A stretch of 64,000 nucleotides of DNA from Planctomycetes bacterium B3_Pla (GCA_005223045.1 NJBM01000001.1:310001-374000), one strand, 5' to 3'; counted from the first letter of the stretch, positions 1 to 9,024 are shown. A program made the numbers and translations. Notes: generated by a model not told the origin, from the sequence alone.

Positions 1-288
1 CTCCTCCACGCTGAGTTCTTTAAACTGCGGCCTGGACGGCTCAGTCGCCACAGTCTGCGGGGCCGGTGCTGCCTGTTCGGGCTGCTGCACCGGCGCGGTC
101 GGAGCAGGCGGCGGCTCTTTGAACTGCGGTTCGGCCATCAGTCTCTTGTCGTCCTCTTCCCACGTGTCGTAAATTGTTTTGTCCGGCTCCTTCGGCTCCG
201 AATCGCCACCGGTAAAGGAACCTATGACGATGATCCCTGCGACGACTGCAATGGCGAGAGCCGCTATCTTCAACCAAAACGTATTCAC
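1..288 (-). CDS. Membrane-anchored proline-rich protein, N-terminal part only
   Basis: The reading frame runs off the left edge, so only the first 96 codons are present. I chose the GTG at 288 because it is followed at once by a hydrophobic segment (WLKIAALAIAVVAGIIVIG, residues 5-23) typical of a signal anchor. After it comes a charged linker and a Pro/Gln/Ala-rich stretch (about residues 55-85), which suggests a periplasmic spacer leading to a domain outside the window. The family cannot be named from this part. The overlapping ORF in another frame has the Arg/His-rich composition of a shadow. Confidence 0.6.
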   Translation of the reverse strand, partial: MNTFWLKIAALAIAVVAGIIVIGSFTGGDSEPKEPDKTIYDTWEEDDKRLMAEPQFKEPPPAPTAPVQQPEQAAPAPQTVATEPSRPQFKELSVEE

Positions 289-316
289 TATTGCCTTAGC
301 CCCCTCGGACCTCGAT

Positions 317-360
317 TTATTGATTATTGATTATTGGCTATTGACTATTTATAATCAATT
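317..360. repeat. TATTGATTATTGATTA word repeat upstream of ribE
   Basis: Imperfect tandem copies of TTGATTA and TTGACTA fill the space between the divergent partial gene and ribE. The same words occur in the arms around rnpB (28138-28173). A TTGACT at 341 lies inside the repeat, but no well-spaced -10 follows it, so I do not call a promoter. Confidence 0.6.
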
Positions 361-420
361 TTAGCGTATAAGCTGATCTTTTCAATAATAATTAACCTGC
401 AACGGTGTATTCCATTACAA

Positions 421-1062
421 ATGTTCACTGGGCTTGTAGAGACAATTTGTGTAGTCAAGTCGATCCGTCCGAGCGCCGGTTCAACGGTGCTGGTCATAGA
501 TATGGGCGAACTGGCCGGTGAGAGCAGGATCGGCGATAGTATTTCTATAAACGGCGTCTGCCTGACTGTCGCCGGGATTGAAGGCGCCCTTGTGAGCTTT
601 GACGTCAGTGCCGAGACGCTGGCAAAATCGACTCTGGGCAAGCTCAAATCCGGCTCGCAAGTCAATATTGAGCGGGCTTTGAAGGCTGCCGACCGGTTCG
701 GCGGGCATTTCGTCCAGGGCCACGTTGACGGCACGGCAACAATAGCAGCAATCACCAAACACGGTGAATTCGCCGATATCAGGTTCGCAGCAGAGGCCGA
801 ATTGCTTGATGCAATGGTGCCAAAAGGCTCGGTCGCCGTGGATGGAATCTCTTTGACGATAGCAAAAATTGACCAAAATGGCTTCACAATTGCTATAATA
901 CCTGAAACACTGAGAAGAACAACGTTAGGCAAAGCGAGAATCGGCGATTGCGTGAACATAGAAACTGATATAATTGTAAAGACGATAAAAAGACAGCTTG
1001 AGAATATTTTGCCAAAGAAAGAGCCGTTGACAGCCGAAAAATTAAAAGAGTTGGGCTTTTGA
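421..1062 (+). CDS. ribE: Riboflavin synthase, alpha chain
   Basis: This enzyme converts two molecules of 6,7-dimethyl-8-ribityllumazine into riboflavin and the pyrimidinedione product, the last step of riboflavin synthesis. The 213-residue length is normal for the family. The start MFTGLVE is the classic N-terminus. The two homologous lumazine-binding barrels are visible: the first holds INGVCLTV (residues 43-50), and the second opens with GHFVQGHVDG (95-104) and holds VDGISLTI. No strong ribosome binding site precedes the ATG. The upstream 60 bases are an AT-rich word repeat. pdxA follows 31 bases downstream, so the two may share a transcript. Confidence 0.96.
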   Translation: MFTGLVETICVVKSIRPSAGSTVLVIDMGELAGESRIGDSISINGVCLTVAGIEGALVSFDVSAETLAKSTLGKLKSGSQVNIERALKAADRFGGHFVQGHVDGTATIAAITKHGEFADIRFAAEAELLDAMVPKGSVAVDGISLTIAKIDQNGFTIAIIPETLRRTTLGKARIGDCVNIETDIIVKTIKRQLENILPKKEPLTAEKLKELGF

Positions 1063-1093
1063 GCCGCGTGCGAAACCTGACACAAGGCAAACA

Positions 1094-2158
1094 ATGTCGA
1101 TAAGCGCTATTATGAAAACCAATGGCAACAATAACAACTCGATAGCCGAACAGATGGTCATCGGCATAACAATGGGCGATGCCGGCGGTATCGGTCCGGA
1201 AATTGTTGTCAAAGCGCTTGCCGATCCTGAGATCCGCAAAGCGGCGAAATTCATCGTTTTCGGAATGAACGAGCAGCTTTGCTACGTCGCCGACGCCGCC
1301 GAGATCGAACCTTTCTGGGGCCGTCATCAGCACGAAAAGATCAACCGCGAGTACCCGTACAAAGTTGTTGTCGCCGATTATGACGAGTATTCCGTTCCGT
1401 CCTGGGTCAGAGGCCCGAGCAAATCAGCCGGGGAAGCATCCATGAGGTTCTGCGTTGATGCCATTGACGCGGCGCGGCGCGGCATCGTCGATGCGGTAGT
1501 GACGGCGCCGATCAGCAAGAGAAGCTGGAAGCTGGCCGGGTCGGACTGGCCGGGCCACACCGAGATGATCGCCGGTCAGTGCAAGTCCAAGCGGAAGGTA
1601 ATGATGTTTGTCGCCGGACCGTTGAAATTGGCGCTGGCAACAATTCATGAAGCCCTGTTCGATGTCAGGCACAAGTTTACCATCGGCTGCGTCTTCGAAC
1701 CGATAGATTTGCTCAACGACGCCCTGAAACAATACTTTGACATTGACAATCCCAGGATCGGCGTTGCCGCACTGAATCCTCATGCCGGCGAGAACGGACA
1801 ATTCGGCGACGAGGAGCAACGAATAATATCGCCCGCCCTCTTATTGGCGCAGGAACAGGGCATAAACTGTCTCGGGCCATTCAGCGCCGACACCCTCTTT
1901 TTGCGGGCCATCGAAGGCGAATTCGACGGTGTGGTCGCAATGTATCACGACCAGGGCATGATACCTGTGAAACTGCTGGACTTCGAGCGGGCGGTAAACG
2001 TCACGATCGGCATACCAATCGTAAGAACATCGCCCGCTCACGGGACGGCTTTCGACATCGCAGGCCGGAACATTGCCAATCCAGCCGGCATGAAATCCGC
2101 CATAACTACAGCAATAACAATGGCCAAAACGAAAAAGAATTTAGAAGTTAGAATTTAG
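1094..2158 (+). CDS. pdxA: 4-hydroxythreonine-4-phosphate dehydrogenase
   Basis: PdxA oxidises 4-phospho-hydroxy-L-threonine in the DXP-dependent pyridoxal phosphate pathway. The protein shows the N-terminal ITMGDAGGIGPEI (residues 25-37), GHTEMI with a likely metal-ligand His (154-159), NPHAGENG (228-235) and YHDQG (284-288). The ATG at 1094 has AAGG six bases upstream. An internal ATG at 1154 would give a shorter, more usual N-terminus, so the first 20 residues, rich in Asn, are uncertain. The last residues (NLEVRI) and the stop codon lie inside the left arm of an inverted repeat at 2137-2170. The C-terminus therefore appears to have been rewritten by repeat DNA. Confidence 0.94.
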   Translation: MSISAIMKTNGNNNNSIAEQMVIGITMGDAGGIGPEIVVKALADPEIRKAAKFIVFGMNEQLCYVADAAEIEPFWGRHQHEKINREYPYKVVVADYDEYSVPSWVRGPSKSAGEASMRFCVDAIDAARRGIVDAVVTAPISKRSWKLAGSDWPGHTEMIAGQCKSKRKVMMFVAGPLKLALATIHEALFDVRHKFTIGCVFEPIDLLNDALKQYFDIDNPRIGVAALNPHAGENGQFGDEEQRIISPALLLAQEQGINCLGPFSADTLFLRAIEGEFDGVVAMYHDQGMIPVKLLDFERAVNVTIGIPIVRTSPAHGTAFDIAGRNIANPAGMKSAITTAITMAKTKKNLEVRI

Positions 2159-2170
2159 AATTGAGAATGG
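2137..2170 (+). repeat. Left arm of AATTC-type inverted repeat around IVP-like gene
   Basis: The arm is made of GAATTTAGAA / GTTAGAATTT / AGAATTGAGAAT words. Its reverse complement, with small differences, is at 2561-2598. It covers the end of pdxA and the start codon of the next gene. Confidence 0.8.
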
Positions 2171-2550
2171 ACGACGCGCCACAGCAAAGGAATGGCCGGG
2201 AGAAGGATATCCAGAAAAGGGCGTTTTCGTTTGCGTGTCGAATTGTTAACCTGTATCGGTTCCTGGCAAAACAGAAGGGTACCGGAGAGGTTTTGGCCAG
2301 GCAGATTCTGCGGTCAGGAACATCCATCGGGGCCAATCTGGAGGAAGCAGCAGCAGGACAAAGCAGAGCCGATTTTATCTCAAAGCGCAACATCGCTCTC
2401 AAAGAAGCCCGTGAGACGCACTATTGGCTTCGGCTCTTCACAGAAACCAAAGTTGTCTCGCCCGAAAAGTTAAACGGATTACTCAACGAATCCAACGAAC
2501 TGGTCGCAATCTTGACAACTATAGTGAAGAATGCTCGGATTCCCGAATGA
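2167..2550 (+). CDS. Four-helix-bundle protein (IVP / 23S rRNA-intervening-sequence S23 family)
   Basis: This 127-residue protein resembles the four-helix-bundle family first found as ORFs inside 23S rRNA intervening sequences; avd proteins of diversity-generating retroelements share the fold. Diagnostic pieces are FSFACRIVNLYRFLA near the start, LARQILRSGTSIGANLEEA (about residues 44-62), SRADFISKRNIALKEARETHYWLRL and a final helix LNESNELVAILTTIVKNAR. I start at ATG 2167; a TTG at 2161 is possible. The molecular function of free-standing members is not established. The gene is bracketed by inverted word-repeat arms, like the stem that brackets a true intervening sequence, but it lies between pdxA and rsmA. 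No reverse transcriptase or variable repeat is nearby, so a DGR is unlikely. Confidence 0.88.
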   Translation: MDDAPQQRNGREKDIQKRAFSFACRIVNLYRFLAKQKGTGEVLARQILRSGTSIGANLEEAAAGQSRADFISKRNIALKEARETHYWLRLFTETKVVSPEKLNGLLNESNELVAILTTIVKNARIPE

Positions 2551-2560
2551 ACCCAATTGA

Positions 2561-2598
2561 CCATAAATTCTACATTCTAAATTCATAATTCTAAATTC
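2561..2598 (-). repeat. Right arm of AATTC-type inverted repeat
   Basis: The words ATTCTACATTCTAAATTC and ATAATTCTAAATTC are the reverse complement of the 2137-2170 arm apart from a few substitutions and small gaps. It ends ten bases before the rsmA start. Confidence 0.8.
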
Positions 2599-2607
2599 GC
2601 AGTTCCT

Positions 2608-3492
2608 ATGCAAACGAAGCGGCAAATCCGGCAGTTACTTTCATCGTCGGGCATTTCTCCGAACAAACGACTTGGTCAGCATTTTCTCATCGATCTGAAT
2701 CTAATGCGGCTGCTGGTCGATTCTGCGAACATTCAGAAAAACGACGTCGTGCTCGAGGTCGGCTGCGGCACGGGTTCTTTGACCGAGGCCCTGACCGAAA
2801 AAGCGGGCAGAACAATATCTGTCGAGCTTGACCGGAGCCTCGCCGGGATTGCAAGGAAACAACTCGCCGGCGCCGAGAACGTTGAGCTTATCAACGCCGA
2901 CATTCTCGAAAGTAAGAACACGTTGAGCCGGACTGTCACAGACGCATTGGCCCTTGCCCGCGTGAAACACGCCGGGCGGTTTCTGCTGGTTGCGAATCTA
3001 CCCTACAATGTCGCCTCACCCGTGATGATGAATCTGGTCACAGGCCCGACAAGGGCAGATTGCATGTATGTGACGGTTCAAAAAGAAGTTGCCGACAGGA
3101 TGACCGCCGGGCCGGCTTCCAGCGATTACGGCATACTGAGCATATTCCTGGCCGCAACCGGCGATGTAAAGACGATAAGAACTCTCAAGCCAACCGTTTT
3201 TTGGCCGCAGCCACAGGTTGACTCGGCGATGGTCGGCTTTGTCCGCGACCAGGCAAAATGCGAGCGGATTGCGAACATGGAATTGTTCAGCGAAACGGTG
3301 CATCTGTTTATGAGCCATCGCCGTAAGACTCTCTTGGCTTGCACCAAACTGGCCCGCGGCAGACTCGCCCGAATCGCCGATTGGCCCGAAATCTTCGAGC
3401 AATGCCGCATCGACCCGGCACAACGCCCTGAACAACTCAGCGCCGACGATTATGTCGCGGTCGCAGATTGCGCTGCAAATTGCCTGTTTTAG
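2608..3492 (+). CDS. rsmA: 16S rRNA A1518/A1519 N6-dimethyltransferase
   Basis: RsmA (KsgA) dimethylates two adjacent adenines in helix 45 of 16S rRNA, using SAM, late in small-subunit assembly. Visible motifs are RLGQHFLID (residues 21-29), the SAM-binding EVGCGTG (50-56) and the adenine-binding NLPYN (130-134). The 294-residue length is normal. The final 36 codons are copied a second time at 4452-4561 (see that entry). A sigma70-like promoter for the pilin array begins three bases after the stop codon. Confidence 0.96.
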   Translation: MQTKRQIRQLLSSSGISPNKRLGQHFLIDLNLMRLLVDSANIQKNDVVLEVGCGTGSLTEALTEKAGRTISVELDRSLAGIARKQLAGAENVELINADILESKNTLSRTVTDALALARVKHAGRFLLVANLPYNVASPVMMNLVTGPTRADCMYVTVQKEVADRMTAGPASSDYGILSIFLAATGDVKTIRTLKPTVFWPQPQVDSAMVGFVRDQAKCERIANMELFSETVHLFMSHRRKTLLACTKLARGRLARIADWPEIFEQCRIDPAQRPEQLSADDYVAVADCAANCLF

Positions 3493-3494
3493 AC

Positions 3495-3523
3495 TTGAAG
3501 GAAAATAAAATATAGGGTATAAT
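3495..3523 (+). promoter_or_regulatory. Sigma70-like promoter for the pseudopilin array
   Basis: TTGAAG at 3495-3500 and a perfect TATAAT at 3518-3523 are separated by 17 bases. The promoter sits directly after the rsmA stop and 115 bases before the first pseudopilin ATG, leaving a leader of about 110 nt. The same promoter layout is repeated at 4562-4590. Confidence 0.65.
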
Positions 3524-3637
3524 TTTTACCAGATTACTGGGACGTAAAAATGTTGAGTTTGAAGAACAGAAGAACGGTGAGGCACATCTTCCCAAAACGT
3601 AACCAAACGTTTTTGAGGCAATTTGAAGAGTATAAGT

Positions 3638-4387
3638 ATGTATAGAAATAAAGCATTCACTTTGATCGAGCTTTTAGTGGTGATTGCTATCATAGCGATA
3701 TTGATGGCCATCTTGATGCCGACCCTAAATCGGGCCAGAGAGCAGGGCAAACGTGCGGCTTGCCTTAGCAACGTCAAGCAGTTGACACTGGCATGGATTC
3801 TGTATGCAGATGATAACGACGGCAAGATGGCCAGCGGCAACACAAGCCTCGGCGGCCACAACAAAGACGGCACATGTTGGGTATATTGGCCGGGACGGAG
3901 TGCCTCAGAAGAAGAACGAATAAAAGATATCAAGAGGGGATTGTTATTTCCATACTGTCCAAACTTAAATCTCTACAAGTGCCCGACCGGTGTGCGAGGA
4001 GAGGTGGTGACGTATGCTATAGTTGACGCTATGAATGGTCACGACGCGATACCCGGCGCTGATGGACAGATACTTAAGAACAGAGTACAGATTCGCAGGC
4101 CGGGCCAGAGGGCTGTTTTTGTCGATGAGGGCCGATTGAGTCCGTCGAGCTGGACGGTTAATTATGATAAGGAACAGTGGTGGGACGGGATTACGGTACG
4201 CCACGGTGATGGAACGAACTTCTCTTTTGCGGACGGGCACAGTGAATACTGGAAGTGGAAGGATCCACGCACCATAAAGTTCGCGCGAGGTGAAATAAGC
4301 GGCCAGTCTTCGGTGCCGGATAATCTGGATTTGTATAGAGTGCAGAAAGCTGTGTGGGGGAAATTAGGTTATACACCGAACCGTTAG
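3638..4387 (+). CDS. Prepilin-type protein, class A (H-X9-DG), array gene 1
   Basis: A type IV/type II-like pseudopilin. The N-terminus [15 protein letters not shown] has the prepilin peptidase site with Glu at +5 of the mature chain, followed by the hydrophobic helix [13 protein letters not shown]. The C-terminal part holds the H-X9-DG motif (HGDGT...[13 protein letters not shown], about residues 189-208) known from planctomycete and lentisphaeral prepilin-like families. I chose ATG 3638 over the upstream TTG at 3623 because a GAAGAG site lies 7 bases before it. The protein should be inner-membrane anchored with a periplasmic globular head. Its assembly machinery is not in the window, so its target structure is unknown. 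Confidence 0.92.
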   Translation: MYRNKAFTLIELLVVIAIIAILMAILMPTLNRAREQGKRAACLSNVKQLTLAWILYADDNDGKMASGNTSLGGHNKDGTCWVYWPGRSASEEERIKDIKRGLLFPYCPNLNLYKCPTGVRGEVVTYAIVDAMNGHDAIPGADGQILKNRVQIRRPGQRAVFVDEGRLSPSSWTVNYDKEQWWDGITVRHGDGTNFSFADGHSEYWKWKDPRTIKFARGEISGQSSVPDNLDLYRVQKAVWGKLGYTPNR

Positions 4388-4394
4388 CAAACAG

Positions 4395-4437
4395 GATTCT
4401 TCCTGCCTATTGTGCTGTTGGAGGAAGGAGCCTTTTT
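4395..4437 (+). terminator. Possible rho-independent terminator after array gene 1
   Basis: A CTTCCT element and a GGAGGAAG element can pair across a loop of about 17 bases and are followed by a run of five T. Pairing is imperfect, so this is tentative. If real, it separates gene 1 from gene 2, which has its own promoter copy. Confidence 0.35.
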
Positions 4438-4451
4438 AATTGACAATTGTT

Positions 4452-4567
4452 CCCGAAATCTTCGAGCAATGCCGCATCGATCCGGCACAACGCCCTGAAC
4501 GACTCAGCGCCGATGATTATGCCGCGGTCGCAGATTGCGCTGCAAATTCCCGATTTTTGGGTTGAAC
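4452..4567 (+). pseudogene. Duplicated 3' end of rsmA
   Basis: The segment matches 3385-3500 without any gap, at a constant offset of 1067 bases, and still encodes the RsmA C-terminus from PEIFEQCRIDPAQRPE onward. Only scattered changes occur (for example CAA to CGA and GTC to GCC) until the last few codons. There it reads through to a new stop, TGA at 4563-4565. It has no start or catalytic domain, so it is a remnant. The similarity continues into the following promoter. Confidence 0.93.
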
Positions 4568-4590
4568 AACGCTCTGATGTCCGGTATAAT
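4562..4590 (+). promoter_or_regulatory. Second copy of the array promoter
   Basis: TTGAAC at 4562-4567, a 17-base spacer and TATAAT at 4585-4590 lie exactly 1067 bases after the first promoter. The spacer sequence has diverged while both hexamers are kept, which argues for selection on promoter function. Confidence 0.65.
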
Positions 4591-4723
4591 GTGCTAATCT
4601 GTGGAATTACGCCAGAAAAGCATAAGAAACGTCAAATTATCCGAACATAGGGGCATAGTGGCGCATCCTAACGCTGGTAAGTGTAAGTGATTTAACATTC
4701 GTGGAAAAGTGAGGAGTATTGTT

Positions 4724-5545
4724 ATGAGCAAGCGAACGGCATTCACCTTAATCGAGCTTCTGGTAGTGATTGCTATTATCGCAATTCTGTTGGCCATTTT
4801 GATGCCGGCGCTGCGAAGAGTCAAGGAACAGGGCAAGATGATAAGCTGCATGGGGAATCTCAAACAGTGGAATATGATTGCGGCGATGCATACCGAGGAA
4901 AATGACGGCAAGTTTTGGGACTCGGCGCCGGGGACACCCGGCTACTGGTGGGTACGATACCTGGAGGAAGAATACAAGAGCTGGAAGACAAACGAGCTTT
5001 GGTTTTGCCCTTCGGGCACTAAGCCAATTATCGACAAGTATGGCAACACGGCGCCTCGTACATTAAGCATCTACAACGCATGGGGCATATTCACGGGCAG
5101 CGATCTGAGCAGGGACGGCGTAGCCGGCAGCTTCGGGATCAATGGCTACTGCCTGATACCGGCAGGCCCGAATGCGGCGACTACATACGAGGGCGGTGTA
5201 CCCGTCACGAACGGGTGGAAGACTGCCGGTGTACGCGGCGCAAGCCAGGTGCCATGGTTCACTGAGGCCCTGCGTTTTGATCTCTGGCCGCTGCCGACTC
5301 ACGCACCTGCTCAAGAGGAATTTGCGGCCTGGTCCGGCAACAACATGGCCCGTACCTGCATCAACCGACATCAGGGATTTCTCAACGCCGCCTTTATGGA
5401 TTTTTCGGTAAGAAAGATCGGCCTCAAAGAGATGTGGACACTGAAGTGGCACAGGCAATTTGACATATCGGGCCCCTGGACCAAGGCCGGCGGCGCCCAA
5501 ACGAGTAGTTGGCCGGATTGGATTAGCCGGTTCAAAGATTATTAA
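4724..5545 (+). CDS. Prepilin-type protein, class B (H-X9-DF), array gene 2
   Basis: Same prepilin N-terminus ([15 protein letters not shown]), but the body belongs to a second class: [14 protein letters not shown] after the helix, [20 protein letters not shown] near residue 218, and a Trp-rich tail ending SRFKDY. The C-terminal motif is H-X9-D followed by Phe, where class A has DG. ATG 4724 is chosen because GAGGAG lies 7 bases upstream. The periplasmic head is about 240 residues and many Trp residues are conserved among class B members (genes 2, 4, 5, 6). Confidence 0.9.
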   Translation: MSKRTAFTLIELLVVIAIIAILLAILMPALRRVKEQGKMISCMGNLKQWNMIAAMHTEENDGKFWDSAPGTPGYWWVRYLEEEYKSWKTNELWFCPSGTKPIIDKYGNTAPRTLSIYNAWGIFTGSDLSRDGVAGSFGINGYCLIPAGPNAATTYEGGVPVTNGWKTAGVRGASQVPWFTEALRFDLWPLPTHAPAQEEFAAWSGNNMARTCINRHQGFLNAAFMDFSVRKIGLKEMWTLKWHRQFDISGPWTKAGGAQTSSWPDWISRFKDY

Positions 5546-5603
5546 GAAACGAATTGTTGCAGGAAAACATACTTTTCGGATACTGATGAGGAAAGGTGTT
5601 GTT

Positions 5604-6386
5604 ATGCGCGCAAGGAAAGGGTTCACGCTAATCGAGCTTCTGGTAGTGATCGCTATCATTGCAATTCTGATGGCGATACTGATGCCCGCGATGAGCCGGG
5701 TCAAGGAACAGGGCAGACGCTCGACCTGCCTGAGCAACCTAAGACAGTTGACCCTGGGGTGGATTATGTACGCCGACGAACACGATGACATGCTCGTCAA
5801 CGGCGATACAGGCGAGTACGGCATCCATTCGGACCAGACGCCCTGGGTGCTCGCCGACTGGCGAAGCGGGATGACCAATCGCCAGAAAATTGACGCTATC
5901 AAGAACGGAGCCATGTGGCCATACGTCAAGGAATTGAAACTTTACAAATGCCCAACCGTCACCAAGATCGTTCGCGGAGGAACGCACGAAGACATTATGC
6001 GAACGTACTCCGTGTCCGATGCAATGAACTGCAAGGATTGGTCCAGCATGAATGCCAAGATGATTAAGAAAAGGCTGGAGATTCCCAATCCGGCCTACAG
6101 AATGGTCTTTGTCGACGACGGCGGCACGATAACCTCCGCGCTTGGCGGCTGGACGGTCTATGTTACCGAGGAGAGGTGGTGGGACCCGCCACCGGTGCGG
6201 CACGGTGACGGAACAACCTTTTCTTTTGCCGACGGGCACAGTGAGTACCACAAGTGGAAAGACCCTCGCACCATCGAATTCGGCAAGCAGGTGCCTCCAA
6301 CGGCTTTCTCGCCGAACCAGCCCGGCAACGAGGATCTTCATTGGGCCGCCGTAGCTATGTGGGGTAAGGAGGCGATGCATCAATAG
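5604..6386 (+). CDS. Prepilin-type protein, class A, array gene 3
   Basis: Begins [15 protein letters not shown] with GAGGAAAGG about 7 bases before ATG 5604; the open frame extends much further upstream, but that part overlaps gene 2. The head follows gene 1 closely: [17 protein letters not shown], a [16 protein letters not shown] block, and [20 protein letters not shown] with the H-X9-DG motif. Two Cys residues ([12 protein letters not shown] and LYKCPT) are shared with genes 1 and 8 and could form a disulfide in the periplasm. Confidence 0.92.
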   Translation: MRARKGFTLIELLVVIAIIAILMAILMPAMSRVKEQGRRSTCLSNLRQLTLGWIMYADEHDDMLVNGDTGEYGIHSDQTPWVLADWRSGMTNRQKIDAIKNGAMWPYVKELKLYKCPTVTKIVRGGTHEDIMRTYSVSDAMNCKDWSSMNAKMIKKRLEIPNPAYRMVFVDDGGTITSALGGWTVYVTEERWWDPPPVRHGDGTTFSFADGHSEYHKWKDPRTIEFGKQVPPTAFSPNQPGNEDLHWAAVAMWGKEAMHQ

Positions 6387-6552
6387 CATCCATGCGCGAT
6401 GCGCGAGGTCATAATCTTATTCTTATTCGATGTTCGCTGATTTGTGCCGCCGGCGCCTGTTGTGACAGACGCCGGAATGTCTGTACGTTACTGTTTTCTG
6501 CAGATTCTTGACCATCGAGGACTTTTCCTGCAGAAAAACTGAGGGATTCGTT

Positions 6553-7374
6553 ATGTGCAAGCGCAGGGGCTTCACGTTAATAGAGCTTCTGGTGGTGATT
6601 GCAATCATCGCATTGCTGATGGCCATACTTATGCCGGCGCTTCAACGGGTTAAGAAACAGGCCAGGGGGGTCGTCTGCCAGGCGAACATCAAGCAATGGG
6701 GCACCATCTTCATGTTGTACACGCAGGACAACAATAATCAGTGGCCCGAGCGCCGGAGCGGCAGCAACGCTTACGGGCGGTGGATGGACTCGCTGCGCGA
6801 TCTCTACATTACAACCGAGGACATACGCTCCTGCCCGGTCGCTACGAAACTGGCGAATCCAACCGGAGACCCCGGCATGAGCATCTGGGGCTCGACCTTC
6901 GTCGCCTGGGGAAATCTGTTTGCCGTAGCCGGGCGGACGGCGGGATATTACGGCAGCTACGGGATGAACGGCTATCTCTACGTGCCTGTAGGCGACGCCG
7001 TTTACGGAAAACCGGCAAACAGATTCTGGAGGACCACCAATGTCAACGGCGCCTCCAGGATACCTATGTTCCTTGATTGCTGGGCTTGGTGCGGCTGGAT
7101 CGACGAAACGGACACACCCCCGGAATTCGACGGCCACACAAGAACCGGTGACACGAACTCGATAAATCGTTTCTGCCTCAACCGTCATGAGGCAGCCATA
7201 AACGGCTCTTTTCTGGATTATTCCGTCAGGAAGATCGGTCTCAAGGAATTGTGGACCTTCAAGTGGAGCCGCGTGTACAACCCGGTCAATTCCTGGACAA
7301 GAGCCGGCGGCGTCAGACCGGAAGACTGGGCAAACTGGGGGAACGGCTGGATGGCGGGATTTAAGGACTATTGA
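6553..7374 (+). CDS. Prepilin-type protein, class B, array gene 4
   Basis: Starts [15 protein letters not shown] with GAGGG upstream. It carries the class B blocks [63 protein letters not shown] (H-X9-DY) and the tail [12 protein letters not shown]...FKDY. It is closely related to gene 5, which follows after only 6 bases, so the two are surely cotranscribed and look like a recent duplication. Between gene 3 and this gene lie about 166 bases with no recognisable element. Confidence 0.9.
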   Translation: MCKRRGFTLIELLVVIAIIALLMAILMPALQRVKKQARGVVCQANIKQWGTIFMLYTQDNNNQWPERRSGSNAYGRWMDSLRDLYITTEDIRSCPVATKLANPTGDPGMSIWGSTFVAWGNLFAVAGRTAGYYGSYGMNGYLYVPVGDAVYGKPANRFWRTTNVNGASRIPMFLDCWAWCGWIDETDTPPEFDGHTRTGDTNSINRFCLNRHEAAINGSFLDYSVRKIGLKELWTFKWSRVYNPVNSWTRAGGVRPEDWANWGNGWMAGFKDY

Positions 7375-7380
7375 TATACC

Positions 7381-8202
7381 ATGAAAGCCCGAAACGCATT
7401 CACACTGATAGAGCTTCTGGTGGTTATCGCCATAATAGCGTTGCTATTGGCGATTTTGATGCCGGCGTTGCAGCGAGTGAGGAAGCAGGCGAGAGGGGTT
7501 GTCTGCCAGGCGAACCTCAAGCAATGGGGCACGATTTTTGCGCTGTACACGGACGACAACAACGGCAATTTCCCCGAGCGTAGTAACAGTTCCGGGCGCT
7601 GGATGGATTCAATGCGTGATCTCTATATCAGCACAGAAGATATACGGTTGTGCCCTGTAGCCTCAAAACTCGCCAACCCAGACGGGATAGATGGGGTCGA
7701 TTTGTGGGGTAGCACATTTATAGGCTGGGGAGAGATTCCTGTTGCGGCCTCCGGAGGCGGGCGAACAATAGGTTACTATGGCAGCTACGGCGTAAATGGC
7801 TATATATATATTCCGCTGGGCGACGCGGTTTATGGAAAAGCGCCTAATAGATTCTGGAGAACCATTAACGTCAAAGGCGGCAACAAGATACCGATGTTCC
7901 TGGATTGCTACTTCTGGTGTGGGTGGCCCGATGATGACGACACGCCACCCCAGTACGACGGCCATCAAATGCGCCCCGACGCGGATGCAATGAATCGTTT
8001 CTGCCTGAACCGCCACAATGGAACCGTCAATGCCATTTTCATGGACTATCACGTGCAACCGGTGGGGCTAAAAGAGTTGTGGACGCTCAAGTGGAGCAAC
8101 GACTTCAACCCCGCCAATCCGTGGACCAGGGCCGGCGGCGTCCGACCCGAAGACTGGGCAAATTGGGGAAACGGCTGGATGGCAAAATTTAAGGACTATT
8201 GA
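7381..8202 (+). CDS. Prepilin-type protein, class B, array gene 5
   Basis: Nearly the same length and block order as gene 4: FTLIELLVV helix, [63 protein letters not shown] and the tail [12 protein letters not shown]...FKDY. It starts 6 bases after gene 4, and the AAGGA inside the gene 4 stop region is the only candidate ribosome site, suggesting translational coupling. Confidence 0.9.
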   Translation: MKARNAFTLIELLVVIAIIALLLAILMPALQRVRKQARGVVCQANLKQWGTIFALYTDDNNGNFPERSNSSGRWMDSMRDLYISTEDIRLCPVASKLANPDGIDGVDLWGSTFIGWGEIPVAASGGGRTIGYYGSYGVNGYIYIPLGDAVYGKAPNRFWRTINVKGGNKIPMFLDCYFWCGWPDDDDTPPQYDGHQMRPDADAMNRFCLNRHNGTVNAIFMDYHVQPVGLKELWTLKWSNDFNPANPWTRAGGVRPEDWANWGNGWMAKFKDY

Positions 8203-8208
8203 GATACG

Positions 8209-9024
8209 ATGAAGCGTCGAAGTGCATTTACGCTGATAGAGCTTTTGGTAGTCATTGCCATAATAGCGTTGCTAATGGCGATATTGATGCCTGCGTTGCA
8301 GCGAGTGAAGAAACAGGCCAAAGCCGTCATCTGTCAATCCAACCTCAAGCAATGGGGTTCCATCTTCGCACTGTATACCGACGACAATAACGGCTTCTTT
8401 CCAAAGCGCACCAGCGGCTCGGGACGTTGGATAAATGTGCTCTACGACTACTATTACCGCGAGGAAGACCTGCGCATCTGCCCGATGGCGACAAAGATCA
8501 AGGTCCCGGAGTACCCCAACTCAGTCAGCGGCACCCTTGAAGTAGGCGGCGACGCATTCACATCCTGGGGCAAGATCGGTGTGACCGGCTCGCGACCTGA
8601 CGGTACGTACGAGCCGGCCGGCACCTGGGGCAGCTATGGAATAAACCACTGGCTCTACGTAGCCGCGCAGGACCCGCTTTACGGGCAGGCCGCCAGAGAC
8701 TACTGGGGAACCGTCAATGTCAAGGGCAGCCACGAGATTCCGCTGTTCCTGGACTGCTGGTTCTGGTGCGGCGGGCCTGAAAATGACGACATCCCTCCGC
8801 AGTTTGACGGCCATAGGATGACGGGCCACACTAATTCGATGAATCGTTTCTGTATCAACAGGCATCAACAAGGAATAAACGGCATATTTCTGGATTATTC
8901 GGCAAGAAAAGTTTGGCTTAAGGAGCTGTGGCGGTTAAAATGGGGAAGGAACTTTAGTACATCTGCCCTTCTGCCCAATTGGGAGACAGAAGCGCCCTGG
9001 ATGGCAGCTTTCAAGGGGCCCTAA
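8209..9024 (+). CDS. Prepilin-type protein, class B, array gene 6
   Basis: Starts 6 bases after gene 5 with [15 protein letters not shown]. It keeps the class B blocks [28 protein letters not shown] and NRHQQGINGIFLDYSARKVW (H-X9-DY). The tail is shorter and diverged, ending MAAFKGP without the WANWGNGWM block, which makes it the most altered class B copy. Confidence 0.9.
   Translation: MKRRSAFTLIELLVVIAIIALLMAILMPALQRVKKQAKAVICQSNLKQWGSIFALYTDDNNGFFPKRTSGSGRWINVLYDYYYREEDLRICPMATKIKVPEYPNSVSGTLEVGGDAFTSWGKIGVTGSRPDGTYEPAGTWGSYGINHWLYVAAQDPLYGQAARDYWGTVNVKGSHEIPLFLDCWFWCGGPENDDIPPQFDGHRMTGHTNSMNRFCINRHQQGINGIFLDYSARKVWLKELWRLKWGRNFSTSALLPNWETEAPWMAAFKGP

Noticed and set aside
345-1094. Reverse-strand 249-codon ORF opposite ribE
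   Set aside because: It is the complement of a well-supported gene and has shadow-like composition.
2167-2550. DGR accessory protein (avd)
   Set aside because: The fold is shared, but no reverse transcriptase, template repeat or variable repeat is seen nearby.
5063-5929. Reverse-strand 288-codon ORF opposite pilin genes 2 and 3
   Set aside because: It includes the antisense of the repeated pilin N-terminus, which recurs as a similar ORF opposite every array gene; that is a by-product of the conserved sequence.
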